Below are positions 1 to 7,979 of a DNA stretch of 64,000 nucleotides, piece after piece (position 1 is the stretch's first letter; each line of letters begins with the position of its first letter). The notes beneath the pieces are model-generated. The model searched no databases and was not told the origin of the DNA. It saw only the letters and a program-made list of their open reading frames with translations. The DNA lies in assembly GCF_036759925.1 (NCBI RefSeq), contig NZ_JAPKIB010000003.1, positions 1-64,000 on the forward strand. Direction: 5' to 3'. The translations under genes and the position numbers were made by a program. Source of the stretch: Kluyvera sp036759925 (GTDB taxonomy: Bacteria > Pseudomonadota > Gammaproteobacteria > Enterobacterales > Enterobacteriaceae).

Positions 1-55
1 CTCTTTAAGCCATCTTAAATGACTCTGAGGTGTCTGTTAAACCCGTGGCGATTCA
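1..55. mobile_element. Terminus of an IS3-family-like insertion sequence (partial)
   Basis: Read inward from position 55 on the minus strand, the DNA begins TGAATCGCCACGGGTTTAAC, which resembles IS3-family (IS51-group-like) terminal inverted repeats that start with TGA. The break in the collagen-like gene falls exactly here: the TGA of this terminus supplies that gene's stop codon. Only about 55 bp lie in the window, so neither transposase nor target duplication can be seen. The assignment rests on recollection of the family end and on the abrupt end of the gene. Confidence 0.5.
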
Positions 56-1609
56 ATTGGCCGTAATATTGAGACTATTGCTAAGTATCTTTTGCCCGTT
101 ATTGACTACCTGCTTTTGCGTTTTGGTATCAACCTGTACTCTTGTCACGCCATCGTGACCGTCAGCACCATCTTTACCATTGGCTCCAGCTACGCCCTGA
201 ATACCCTGTAAACCCTGTGCGCCGGTGTCACCTTTGTCACCTTTGTCACCTTTAGCGCCATCATGACCGTCAGCACCATCTTTACCATTGGCTCCAGCGA
301 CGCCCTGAATACCCTGTAAACCCTGTGCACCGGTGTCACCTTTGTCGCCTTTAGCGCCATCGTGACCGTCAGCACCATCTTTACCATTGGCTCCAGCGAC
401 GCCCTGAATACCCTGTAAACCCTGTAAACCCTGTACACCGGTGTCACCTTTGTCACCTTTGTCACCTTTGTCACCTTTAGCGCCATCATGACCGGCAGCA
501 CCATCTGTACCATTGGCTCCAGCGACGCCCTGAATACCCTGTGCACCGGTGTCACCCTTGTCGCCTTTAGCGCCATCATGACCGTCAGCACCATCTGTAC
601 CATTGGTTCCAGCTACGCCCTGAATGCCTTGCAGACCCTGAGCACCGGTGTCACCTTTGTCGCCTTTGTCGCCTTTGTCGCCTTTAGCGCCATCGTGGCC
701 ATCAGCACCATCTTTACCATTGGCTCCAGCGACGCCCTGAATGCCTTGTAGACCCTGAGCTCCGGTGTCACCTTTGTCGCCTTTAGCGCCATCATGACCG
801 TCAGCACCATCTGTACCATTGGTTCCAGCTACGCCCTGAATGCCTTGCAGACCCTGAGCACCGGTGTCACCTTTGTCGCCTTTGTCGCCTTTGTCGCCTT
901 TGTCGCCTTTAGCGCCATCATGACCGTCAGCACCATCTTTACCATTGGCTCCAGCGACGCCCTGAATACCCTGTAAACCCTGTGCGCCGGTATCCCCCTT
1001 GTCGCCTTTAGCACCATCGTGACCGTCAGCGCCATTTTTACCGTCAATACCATCTCGTGGGGCATTAGCCGCCGCATATTTGCTGGTGGTAAGCGCCGCT
1101 TGCGCTAGTGCTCTTACATCAACAGGCTGGCCCGTAGGATCATTTTTGGTATAGCTAACGTTCAATACCGTATTACTTTTCGCTACGGTCACCGTGCTGA
1201 CTGCAACAGGAGGCGATATGACAGCAAGAAGACCAGGTTCATTCTGAGGCACCGTAGGCGGTACAATGACGGGCTTATTCGCGTTTACCGCTACGGACGG
1301 TAAAGTAGGATTAAGTATTACTGTTGTGGTAGGGGGAGTAACGACATTACCAATCTGAGAAACATAAATAACCTCGTGTTTTACGGGGTCGTAATAGCTA
1401 TTTCTCACCAGTTTATAGTTCGCATCTTTCAGCGTGTCGGACGACATGACCGCAGTGCGAATCCACGATGCGTATTTATCAATATCGGGGTGTGCGCTAA
1501 AGTATGCGTTAGCGGCATCCAGATCGGCACCTGTAAGTGATGCATTTGCAAAGGAATTAACCGCTAACAGCGTAGCAGTTATAAAAATACCTATAGCGGT
1601 GTTTTTCAT
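53..1609 (-). CDS. Collagen-like repeat surface protein, probably truncated at its C-terminus by an IS
   Basis: 518 residues. The N-terminus is a Sec signal peptide (MKNTAIGIFITATLL...ANA, about residues 1-23). A non-repetitive domain follows to about residue 186, including a proline/valine-rich stretch near residues 90-140. Residues about 187-487 are Gly-X-Y collagen repeats rich in KGD, with GADGHD, GAQGLQGIQG and VAGANGKD modules. The last 31 residues look like the start of a coiled coil (VDTKTQKQVVNNGQK) and stop abruptly at a TGA belonging to an IS-like end. Bacterial proteins of this plan usually continue into a coiled-coil stalk and a YadA-type beta-barrel anchor, and no such domain is present, so a trimeric surface adhesin that has lost its anchor is inferred. 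The start ATG has only a weak ribosome-binding site. No close family is recognised for the N-terminal domain. Confidence 0.7.
   Translation of the reverse strand: MKNTAIGIFITATLLAVNSFANASLTGADLDAANAYFSAHPDIDKYASWIRTAVMSSDTLKDANYKLVRNSYYDPVKHEVIYVSQIGNVVTPPTTTVILNPTLPSVAVNANKPVIVPPTVPQNEPGLLAVISPPVAVSTVTVAKSNTVLNVSYTKNDPTGQPVDVRALAQAALTTSKYAAANAPRDGIDGKNGADGHDGAKGDKGDTGAQGLQGIQGVAGANGKDGADGHDGAKGDKGDKGDKGDKGDTGAQGLQGIQGVAGTNGTDGADGHDGAKGDKGDTGAQGLQGIQGVAGANGKDGADGHDGAKGDKGDKGDKGDTGAQGLQGIQGVAGTNGTDGADGHDGAKGDKGDTGAQGIQGVAGANGTDGAAGHDGAKGDKGDKGDKGDTGVQGLQGLQGIQGVAGANGKDGADGHDGAKGDKGDTGAQGLQGIQGVAGANGKDGADGHDGAKGDKGDKGDTGAQGLQGIQGVAGANGKDGADGHDGVTRVQVDTKTQKQVVNNGQKILSNSLNITAN
149..1051 (-). repeat. 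Tandem collagen-coding repeats
   Basis: About eight imperfect tandem units of 30-42 codons, each built as GADGHDGAKGD-(KGD)n-TGAQGLQGIQG-VAGANGKD. The KGD triplet varies from one to four copies between units, and QGLQG is duplicated or missing in single units. Unit-to-unit identity is very high at the DNA level, which suggests recent slippage or unequal recombination. Confidence 0.9.
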
Positions 1610-2307
1610 TAGAGCGTTCTCAAAAATAATGGATAAGTAGCAGACAATCCATTACCCGCTCGTTTGATATTTAATAAAAAGAAACCCACAAGCCCAAAAT
1701 ACTCATAAATAATTGTTTTTAAAAAATTAATCTGCAATGAACAACCATCTTTTAATTGGTGTTTCTAGCCAAGGTGCTTGGCTATAATGCAAATAATATT
1801 TTCGTTTGAAAGCATGACGCCATCAAAAAAACAAAATAATTAACAACCTTCAAAAAAACCGAACTCAAATTAACAATTTAATAACTTATTTCGACTCGCG
1901 AACTAATGATAAAGATATTACATTTGCCATTTATATTTTCAATATAATAATTCTAATGAATGATGACATTAATATCAGGCTAAGTATTCATTGAAAAACA
2001 CAAGTTATAACTTCGTAAATAAAAAGTGTTTTTTGTTTTATTTTGGCCTTCATATGAAAAATAAATCATGTCATCTGAGCGTCATTGCCTCCTGAACCTT
2101 CACATGAAACCAAACGATGACCACAGCACATTTATCGTTGGGTATCGCATTCACAAGAATGCAGAAATACTTGATCCAGTGTACTCTGCCAGGATAAGCA
2201 TGGTTAACCGCCGCCAACTTCCCTTTGGAGTCGACGTATCCATAGATATCGCCTTCCCTTTGTGGGAAATATGAATAGTTAACACATTGAACGTTCGGTG
2301 ATTTTCC
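1610..2307. other. AT-rich intergenic region upstream of rstB; no rstA
   Basis: No convincing gene. Positions 1640-2067 are strongly AT-rich and presumably carry the promoter of the collagen-like gene on the minus strand. A perfect dyad TAGCCAAG-GTG-CTTGGCTA lies at 1766-1784 and overlaps a TATAAT at 1783-1788. Positions 2068-2303 have more balanced composition and short open frames on both strands, but no recognisable product. In E. coli the response-regulator gene rstA abuts rstB; nothing matching RstA (receiver domain or winged helix) is readable here. Confidence 0.6.
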
Positions 2308-3609
2308 ATGAAAAAGCTGTTTGTACAGTTTTACCTGCTGCTGTTTGTCTGCTTTCTGGTCATGACCATGTTGGTCGGGCTGGTCTATAAGTTCACCGCC
2401 GAACGGGCCGGTCGTCAGTCGCTTGACGACCTGATGAAAAGTTCCCTGTATCTGATGCGTAGCGAACTGCGTGAAATTCCGCCGCGTAACTGGAGCAAAA
2501 CGCTCAACGAGCTTGACCTTAATCTGTCGTTTGATCTGCGTATTGAGCCGCTGAGCAAATTCCAGTTGGGAGAAAGCTCCATGCAGCATCTCCGGGCGGG
2601 TGATATCGTCGCGCTTGATGACCAGTACACCTTTATTCAGCGCATCCCGCGCAGCCACTATGTGCTGGCCGTCGGGCCGATCCCCTATCTCTACTTTATG
2701 CATGAGATGCGGCTGCTGGATATTGCGCTTATGGCGTTTATCGCCATCTCACTCGCCTTTCCGGTGTTTATCTGGATGCGTCCACACTGGCAGGACATGC
2801 TGCGTCTGGAGAGCGCCGCACAGCGCTTTGGTGAGGGGCATTTGAATGAGCGTATTCACTTTGACAGTATGTCCAGCTTCGAACGTCTTGGCGTCGCCTT
2901 TAACCAGATGGCCGATAACATCAATGCGCTGATTGCCAGTAAGAAACAGCTGATCGACGGTATTGCCCATGAGCTGCGTACGCCCCTGGTGCGTTTGCGC
3001 TATCGGCTGGAAATGAGTGAAAACCTGACCGAAGCCGAGTCATTGGCGCTCAATCGCGATATTGGGCAACTGGAAGCGCTGATTGAGGAGCTGCTGACCT
3101 ACGCGCGCCTCGACCGCCCGCAGACCGAACTGTCACTGACTACGCCAGACCTACCGCAGTGGATCGCCACACACGTCGAAGATGTGCAAGCAGTGAATCC
3201 GCAACGCGAAGTGACCGTTGACCAGATTACGCCAGGCGATTACGGCGCGCTGGATATGCGCCTGATGGAGCGCGTGCTCGATAACCTTATCAACAACGCC
3301 ATGCGCTACAGCCAATCACGAATTCAGGTCAGCCTGATACTGCACGGCAGCATGGCCTGCCTGCAGGTCGACGACGACGGCCCCGGCATTGCCGAAGGCG
3401 AGCGTGAGCGCGTATTCGAACCGTTTGTCCGCCTCGACCCAAGCCGTGACCGGGCGACCGGTGGCTGTGGATTGGGGCTAGCCATCGTCCACTCTATCGC
3501 CGTGGCGATGGGCGGACAGGCGCACTGTGACGTCAGCCCGCTGGGCGGCGCACGTTTCAGCCTGACCTGGCCTATCTACCACCATATCACCCTGCCCGCG
3601 GCTAGCTGA
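2308..3609 (+). CDS. rstB: Sensor histidine kinase RstB
   Basis: 433 residues, the same length as E. coli RstB and closely similar throughout. It has an N-terminal membrane helix (about 4-28), a periplasmic sensor region, a second membrane helix (about 134-154), a HAMP segment, a DHp domain with the phosphoacceptor His221 in GIAHELRTPL, and a HATPase domain with the N box (DNLINNA), G1 (DDDGPGIA) and G2 (GGCGLGLAI). RstB phosphorylates RstA and belongs to the PhoP-linked acid/Mg2+ regulon. Oddly, its partner gene rstA is not upstream, so the kinase is physically orphaned in this window. The next gene is tus, as in E. coli. Confidence 0.96.
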   Translation: MKKLFVQFYLLLFVCFLVMTMLVGLVYKFTAERAGRQSLDDLMKSSLYLMRSELREIPPRNWSKTLNELDLNLSFDLRIEPLSKFQLGESSMQHLRAGDIVALDDQYTFIQRIPRSHYVLAVGPIPYLYFMHEMRLLDIALMAFIAISLAFPVFIWMRPHWQDMLRLESAAQRFGEGHLNERIHFDSMSSFERLGVAFNQMADNINALIASKKQLIDGIAHELRTPLVRLRYRLEMSENLTEAESLALNRDIGQLEALIEELLTYARLDRPQTELSLTTPDLPQWIATHVEDVQAVNPQREVTVDQITPGDYGALDMRLMERVLDNLINNAMRYSQSRIQVSLILHGSMACLQVDDDGPGIAEGERERVFEPFVRLDPSRDRATGGCGLGLAIVHSIAVAMGGQAHCDVSPLGGARFSLTWPIYHHITLPAAS

Positions 3610-3654
3610 CCGCGGTTTGCACGGTGCCAGATTCTGGCTTATAGTGAACGGCAC

Positions 3655-3677
3655 ATATAGTATGTTGTAACTAATTT
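3655..3677 (+). promoter_or_regulatory. Ter replication fork-arrest site (TerB-like) in front of tus
   Basis: The core AGTATGTTGTAACTAA at 3659-3674 is identical to the core of E. coli TerB, which lies in the tus promoter. The G at Ter position 6 is at 3660. By analogy with TerB the left side is the non-permissive face, so forks moving left to right would be arrested. Tus bound here would also repress tus transcription. Confidence 0.9.
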
Positions 3678-3695
3678 AATCGCGGAGTGCTAATC

Positions 3696-4628
3696 ATGGC
3701 CAGCTACGACCTCGTTGAGCGGTTAACAGACACCTTTCGTCAGATAGAGCGTAACCTGCTGGATCTACGCGATGAACTCTCCGCCTTTCGTCTGCTCACC
3801 GCGCGGATATTTGAGCTGCCTGAAGTCAAGAAAACGTCAGAGCACGCGCCGCTATCCCAGATTCAGGTTGTCCAGCATCTGGGGCAAACCGCCTTTGAGA
3901 TGGCACTGAAACACTTTAACCATCTGTTTATTCAGCAGCAGTCGGAGAATCTCAGCAGCAAGGCGGCGGTACGTCTTCCCGGTGCTATCTGCCTGCAGGC
4001 AACCAATGAGCAGCATGAAGCGCTCGCCGCACGCGTGCAGCACATTAACGCGTTAAAGGCCGCGCTGGAGCAGATAATCACCGTCGATTCGGGCCTGCCG
4101 TCGGTGGCGCGTTTTGAATGGGTTCACCGCTATATTCCCGGTTTGATCACCCTCAACGCCTACCGCTCGCTCACCCTGCTCTCCGACCCAAGCACCATCC
4201 GCTTCGGCTGGGCGAATAAACATATCATCAAGAATCTGACCCGCGATGACGTGCTGGCACAGCTCGAAAAAAGCCTGAAGTCACCGCGTGCGGTGCCGCC
4301 GTGGACCCGTGAACAGTGGCAGTCGAGGCTGGAACGAGAATATCAGGATATTGCGGCGCTGCCGCAGCAGGCGAAGCTGAAAATCAAACGCCCGGTGAAG
4401 GTGCAGCCGATTGCCCGCGTTTGGTACGCCGGCGAACAGAAACAGATACAATACGCCTGCCCTGGCCCGCTGATTGCGGTGATCTCCGGGCGTAACGGCG
4501 TCAGCGTGCCGGACCTTGGTGAATTGCTGAACTATGATGCCGATAACGTCCAACACCGACACAAACCGGAAGCGCAGCCGCTTAAGCTGATGATTGAGCG
4601 GCTGCACCTGTGGTTAGCGCCGGATTAA
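3696..4628 (+). CDS. tus: DNA replication terminus site-binding protein Tus
   Basis: 310 residues from the ATG at 3696 (MASYDLVERL), chosen over the upstream GTG at 3687 because GGAG at 3684-3687 is correctly spaced for the ATG and because E. coli Tus begins MARYDLV. Tus binds Ter sites as a monomer and blocks DnaB from one direction. Conserved blocks include FIQQQSENLSSKAAVRLPG, RFEWVHRYIPGLITLNAYR, FGWANKHIIKNL and LKIKRPVKVQPIARVW. The N-terminal 60 residues are clearly diverged from E. coli. Its 3' end overlaps the convergent fumC by 4 bp. Confidence 0.97.
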   Translation: MASYDLVERLTDTFRQIERNLLDLRDELSAFRLLTARIFELPEVKKTSEHAPLSQIQVVQHLGQTAFEMALKHFNHLFIQQQSENLSSKAAVRLPGAICLQATNEQHEALAARVQHINALKAALEQIITVDSGLPSVARFEWVHRYIPGLITLNAYRSLTLLSDPSTIRFGWANKHIIKNLTRDDVLAQLEKSLKSPRAVPPWTREQWQSRLEREYQDIAALPQQAKLKIKRPVKVQPIARVWYAGEQKQIQYACPGPLIAVISGRNGVSVPDLGELLNYDADNVQHRHKPEAQPLKLMIERLHLWLAPD

Positions 4629-6028
4629 GCCCCGCTTACCTGACTGCCGACCATCTCTTCAGGTCGCACCCAGCGGTCAAACTCCTCGGCGCTGAGATAA
4701 CCTAACGCCAGCGCCGCGTTCTTCAACGTCAGCCCCTCTTTATGCGCTTTTTTGGCAATCTCCGCCGCTTTGTCGTAGCCGATGTGGGTGTTTAGCGCCG
4801 TCACCAGCATTAACGACTCGTTAAGCAACTGGTCGATACGCTCACGGTTAGGCTCAATCCCCACCGCGCAGTGCTCGTTAAAGCTCTCCATGCCGTCGGC
4901 CAGCAGACGCACGGATTGCAGCACGTTGTGGATGATCATCGGGCGATAAACGTTAAGCTCGAAGTTGCCGGATGCGCCGCCCATATTAACCGCCACATCG
5001 TTGCCCATCACCTGGCAGCACAGCATGGTCATCGCTTCGCACTGGGTCGGGTTGACTTTACCCGGCATGATGGAGGAACCCGGTTCGTTTTCCGGAATAG
5101 CAAGTTCGCCGATACCGCAGCGCGGGCCGGAGGCCAGCCAGCGAACGTCATTGGCGATTTTCATCAGCGATGCCGCCAAACCCTTTAGCGCCCCGTGGGC
5201 ATGAACCAGCGCATCGCAAGTCGCTAACGCTTCGAATTTATTCGGCGCCGTGATAAACGGTTGCCCGGTCAACGACGCCAGCTCTTTTGCTACACGGACG
5301 GCGTATTCTGGATGGGTGTTCAACCCGGTGCCGACGGCGGTGCCGCCCAGAGCCAGTTCGCTCAGGTGCGGCAGGCTCTGTTCCAGATGGCGACGATTGT
5401 GCTCCAGCATCGCCACCCAGCCGGAGAACTCCTGGCCGAGCGTCAACGGCGTAGCGTCCTGCAGATGCGTACGGCCAATCTTGACGATATCGCGGAAGCT
5501 TTCCGATTTCTGGCGCAGCGTCTCCTGCAATACCGCCAACTGCGGCAGCAGATGTTCGCGCAGCGCAATCACCGCCGCTACATGCATCGCCGTTGGGAAA
5601 ACGTCGTTTGAGCTTTGGCTTTTGTTCACGTCATCATTCGGATGCACTTTGCGCGTCATGCCGCGATCACCGCCCAGCAGTTCGCTGGCGCGGTTAGCCA
5701 GCACCTCGTTCATGTTCATATTGCTTTGGGTGCCCGAGCCGGTCTGCCAGATAGCCAGCGGGAACTCGTCGGGGTGCTGGTCTTTCAGGACTTCATCGGC
5801 GGCAGCCATAATGGCATCGGCTTTATCCGCTGCTAACAGGCCTAAATCCTGGTTAACCTTAGCCGCCGCACGCTTGGTTAGCGCCAGGGCATAAATCAGC
5901 GAAAGCGGCATTTTCTCGGTGGAGATCCGGAAATGCTCCAGAGAGCGCTGGGTTTGCGCGCCCCACAGTTTGTCGGCAGGAACCTCAATCGGCCCCATAG
6001 AATCGCTTTCGCGGCGTGACGTTGTCAT
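4625..6028 (-). CDS. fumC: Class II fumarate hydratase FumC
   Basis: 467 residues from ATG 6028 (MTTSRRESDSMG), preceded by AAGGAGAAGG at good spacing; a longer in-frame start at 6067 is not supported by homology. FumC is the iron-independent, oxidant-stable tetrameric fumarase (fumarate to malate, TCA cycle). The signature GSSIMPGKVNPTQCE and the TGSGTQSNMNMNEV and GRTHLQDATPLTLGQE active-site blocks are intact. It lies downstream of fumA on the same strand, separated by a terminator hairpin, so independent expression is likely, as with SoxRS-controlled fumC in E. coli. Confidence 0.98.
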   Translation of the reverse strand: MTTSRRESDSMGPIEVPADKLWGAQTQRSLEHFRISTEKMPLSLIYALALTKRAAAKVNQDLGLLAADKADAIMAAADEVLKDQHPDEFPLAIWQTGSGTQSNMNMNEVLANRASELLGGDRGMTRKVHPNDDVNKSQSSNDVFPTAMHVAAVIALREHLLPQLAVLQETLRQKSESFRDIVKIGRTHLQDATPLTLGQEFSGWVAMLEHNRRHLEQSLPHLSELALGGTAVGTGLNTHPEYAVRVAKELASLTGQPFITAPNKFEALATCDALVHAHGALKGLAASLMKIANDVRWLASGPRCGIGELAIPENEPGSSIMPGKVNPTQCEAMTMLCCQVMGNDVAVNMGGASGNFELNVYRPMIIHNVLQSVRLLADGMESFNEHCAVGIEPNRERIDQLLNESLMLVTALNTHIGYDKAAEIAKKAHKEGLTLKNAALALGYLSAEEFDRWVRPEEMVGSQVSGA

Positions 6029-6103
6029 TACCTTCTCCTTGAATTCAAAGTGATTGTGAAGTGACATTGCTCTTGCGAAAAAGATAAGTATGAACGGAGA
6101 AAC

Positions 6104-6126
6104 AAAAACCGCCCCGAAGGGCGGTA
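6104..6126 (-). terminator. Intrinsic terminator of fumA
   Basis: Perfect hairpin ACCGCCC-CGAA-GGGCGGT (6109-6126, with a TTCG loop on the minus strand), followed on the minus strand by TTTTTG. It lies 8 bp beyond the fumA stop. Confidence 0.85.
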
Positions 6127-6133
6127 AAAGAGA

Positions 6134-7780
6134 TTATTTTACGCAGCGAGCGCACTGCGACGCCTGAATCTGCTGGAAGAAGTCGTTGCCTTTGTCATCC
6201 ACCAGGATAAACGCCGGGAAGTCTTCCACTTCAATTTTCCAGATAGCTTCCATACCCAGCTCCGGGTACTCCACGCATTCCAGACTCTTGATGCTGCTTT
6301 GTGCCAGCACCGCCGCCGGGCCGCCGATGCTGCCGAGGTAGAAGCCGCCGTGCTTATGGCAGGCGTCGGTCACCTGCTGGCTACGGTTGCCTTTTGCCAG
6401 CATGATCATGCTGCCGCCTTCCGCCTGCAGTTGGTCAACGTAGGAGTCCATGCGCCCTGCGGTGGTTGGCCCCAGTGAGCCTGAGGCATATCCTTCAGGG
6501 GTTTTCGCCGGGCCCGCGTAGTAGATCGGGTGATCTTTAATGTACTGCGGCAGCCCTTCGCCTTTATCCATACGCTCTTTCAGCTTGGCGTGCGCAATGT
6601 CGCGGCCCACGATGATAGTGCCGCTCAGCGACAGACGCGTAGAGACCGGGTACTGGGAAAGTTGCTTGAGGATGTCGCTCATCGGACGGTTCAGATCAAC
6701 CTTCACCGCCTCGCCCTCGCCCGCTTTACGCAGTGATTCTGGGATGTACTTGCCTGGGTTATTTTCCAGTTTCTCAATCCAGATGCCGTGGCGGTTGATT
6801 TTGGCTTTGATATTACGGTCAGCGGAGCAGGAAACGCCCATCCCGACCGGGCAGGACGCGCCGTGACGCGGCAGACGCACCACGCGGATATCGTGCGCAA
6901 AGTATTTGCCGCCGAACTGCGCCCCGAGGCCCAGATTCTGCGCCTCAACCAGCAGCTCTTTTTCAAGCTGTACGTCGCGGAATGCCTGGCCGTGCTCGTT
7001 ACCTTCGGTTGGCAGACCGTCATAATACTTGGTCGACGCCAGTTTCACGGTTTTCAGCGTGGCTTCCGCAGAGGTACCGCCAATCACAAAGGCAATATGG
7101 TACGGCGGGCAAGCAGCAGTGCCGAGGGTACGCATCTTCTCCACCAGGTAAGTTTTCAGCTTGGCTGGGGTGATCAGCGCTTTGGTTTCCTGGTAGAGGT
7201 AGGTTTTGTTAGCCGAGCCGCCGCCTTTGGCAATGCACAGGAACTTATATTCGTCACCATCCACGCTGTAGAGATCAATCTGCGCTGGCAGGTTAGTGCC
7301 AGTGTTGACCTCTTTGTACATATCCAGCGGCGCGTTTTGCGAGTAGCGCAAGTTGTCTTCGATAAAGGTGTCGTACACACCGCGAGCCAGCGCCGCTTCA
7401 TCGCCGCCACCGGTCCAGACGCGCTGGCCTTTTTTACCCATGATGATCGCCGTACCGGTGTCCTGGCAGGTCGGCAGGATACCTTTCGCCGCGATATCGG
7501 AGTTACGCAGGAACTGCAACGCTACGTACTTGTCGTTTTCGCTGGCTTCCGGGTCATTCAGGATATCCGCAACCTGCTGCTGGTGCGCGGGGCGAAGCAT
7601 AAAGGAAGCATCGTGGAAGGCGTGTTTGGCAAGAAGCGTCAACGCTTGCGGGGCAACTTTGAGGACTTCCTGCCCTTCAAATTCTGCGACGGAAACGTAG
7701 TCGTTGCTTAACAGGTAGTATTCGGTCTCATCCTTTTCTAACGGAAAAGGATCCTGATAGTAGAAAGGTTTATTCGACAT
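6134..7780 (-). CDS. fumA: Class I fumarate hydratase FumA ([4Fe-4S])
   Basis: 548 residues, identical in length to E. coli FumA. It catalyses reversible hydration of fumarate in the TCA cycle using an oxygen-labile [4Fe-4S] cluster. The three cluster cysteines are present in LPTCQDTG (Cys105), GTAACPPYH (Cys224) and GASCPVGMG (Cys318). Other conserved blocks are NTGTNLPAQID and GPTTAGRMDSYVD. The gene diverges from manA across a 199-bp intergenic region that must hold both promoters. No fumB-like neighbour is present, so it is called FumA by context. Confidence 0.97.
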   Translation of the reverse strand: MSNKPFYYQDPFPLEKDETEYYLLSNDYVSVAEFEGQEVLKVAPQALTLLAKHAFHDASFMLRPAHQQQVADILNDPEASENDKYVALQFLRNSDIAAKGILPTCQDTGTAIIMGKKGQRVWTGGGDEAALARGVYDTFIEDNLRYSQNAPLDMYKEVNTGTNLPAQIDLYSVDGDEYKFLCIAKGGGSANKTYLYQETKALITPAKLKTYLVEKMRTLGTAACPPYHIAFVIGGTSAEATLKTVKLASTKYYDGLPTEGNEHGQAFRDVQLEKELLVEAQNLGLGAQFGGKYFAHDIRVVRLPRHGASCPVGMGVSCSADRNIKAKINRHGIWIEKLENNPGKYIPESLRKAGEGEAVKVDLNRPMSDILKQLSQYPVSTRLSLSGTIIVGRDIAHAKLKERMDKGEGLPQYIKDHPIYYAGPAKTPEGYASGSLGPTTAGRMDSYVDQLQAEGGSMIMLAKGNRSQQVTDACHKHGGFYLGSIGGPAAVLAQSSIKSLECVEYPELGMEAIWKIEVEDFPAFILVDDKGNDFFQQIQASQCARCVK

Positions 7781-7979
7781 TGTGCTCTCACTTACTGCTT
7801 TGATGATGTTATGAAGGGCAGGCTTTCCATTTGCCCAGGTTAAAAGCGAGTTACCCTATCGTACACAATTTTTTAACAAAAACTGAGACAAGTACGACTT
7901 TTTATTTCTGCGGCATACGACAGCGCATTTTTTTGCTTTAATACAGCCCAAAGAATCCACATTGAAACAGGGCTTGATA

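Noticed and set aside
488..976. Plus-strand open frames opposite the collagen repeats
   Set aside because: They are low-complexity antisense shadows of the Gly-X-Y repeat coding strand, with no ribosome-binding site.
149..1051. CRISPR-like regular repeats
   Set aside because: Repeats are contiguous coding units without unique spacers, in frame with a collagen-like protein.
2071..2703. 210-codon minus-strand frame over the start of rstB
   Set aside because: About half is antisense to the well-supported rstB gene; only the 5'-flanking tail remains unexplained and is reported separately.
6788..7711. 307-codon plus-strand frame opposite fumA
   Set aside because: Shadow of fumA; no family resemblance and no ribosome-binding site.
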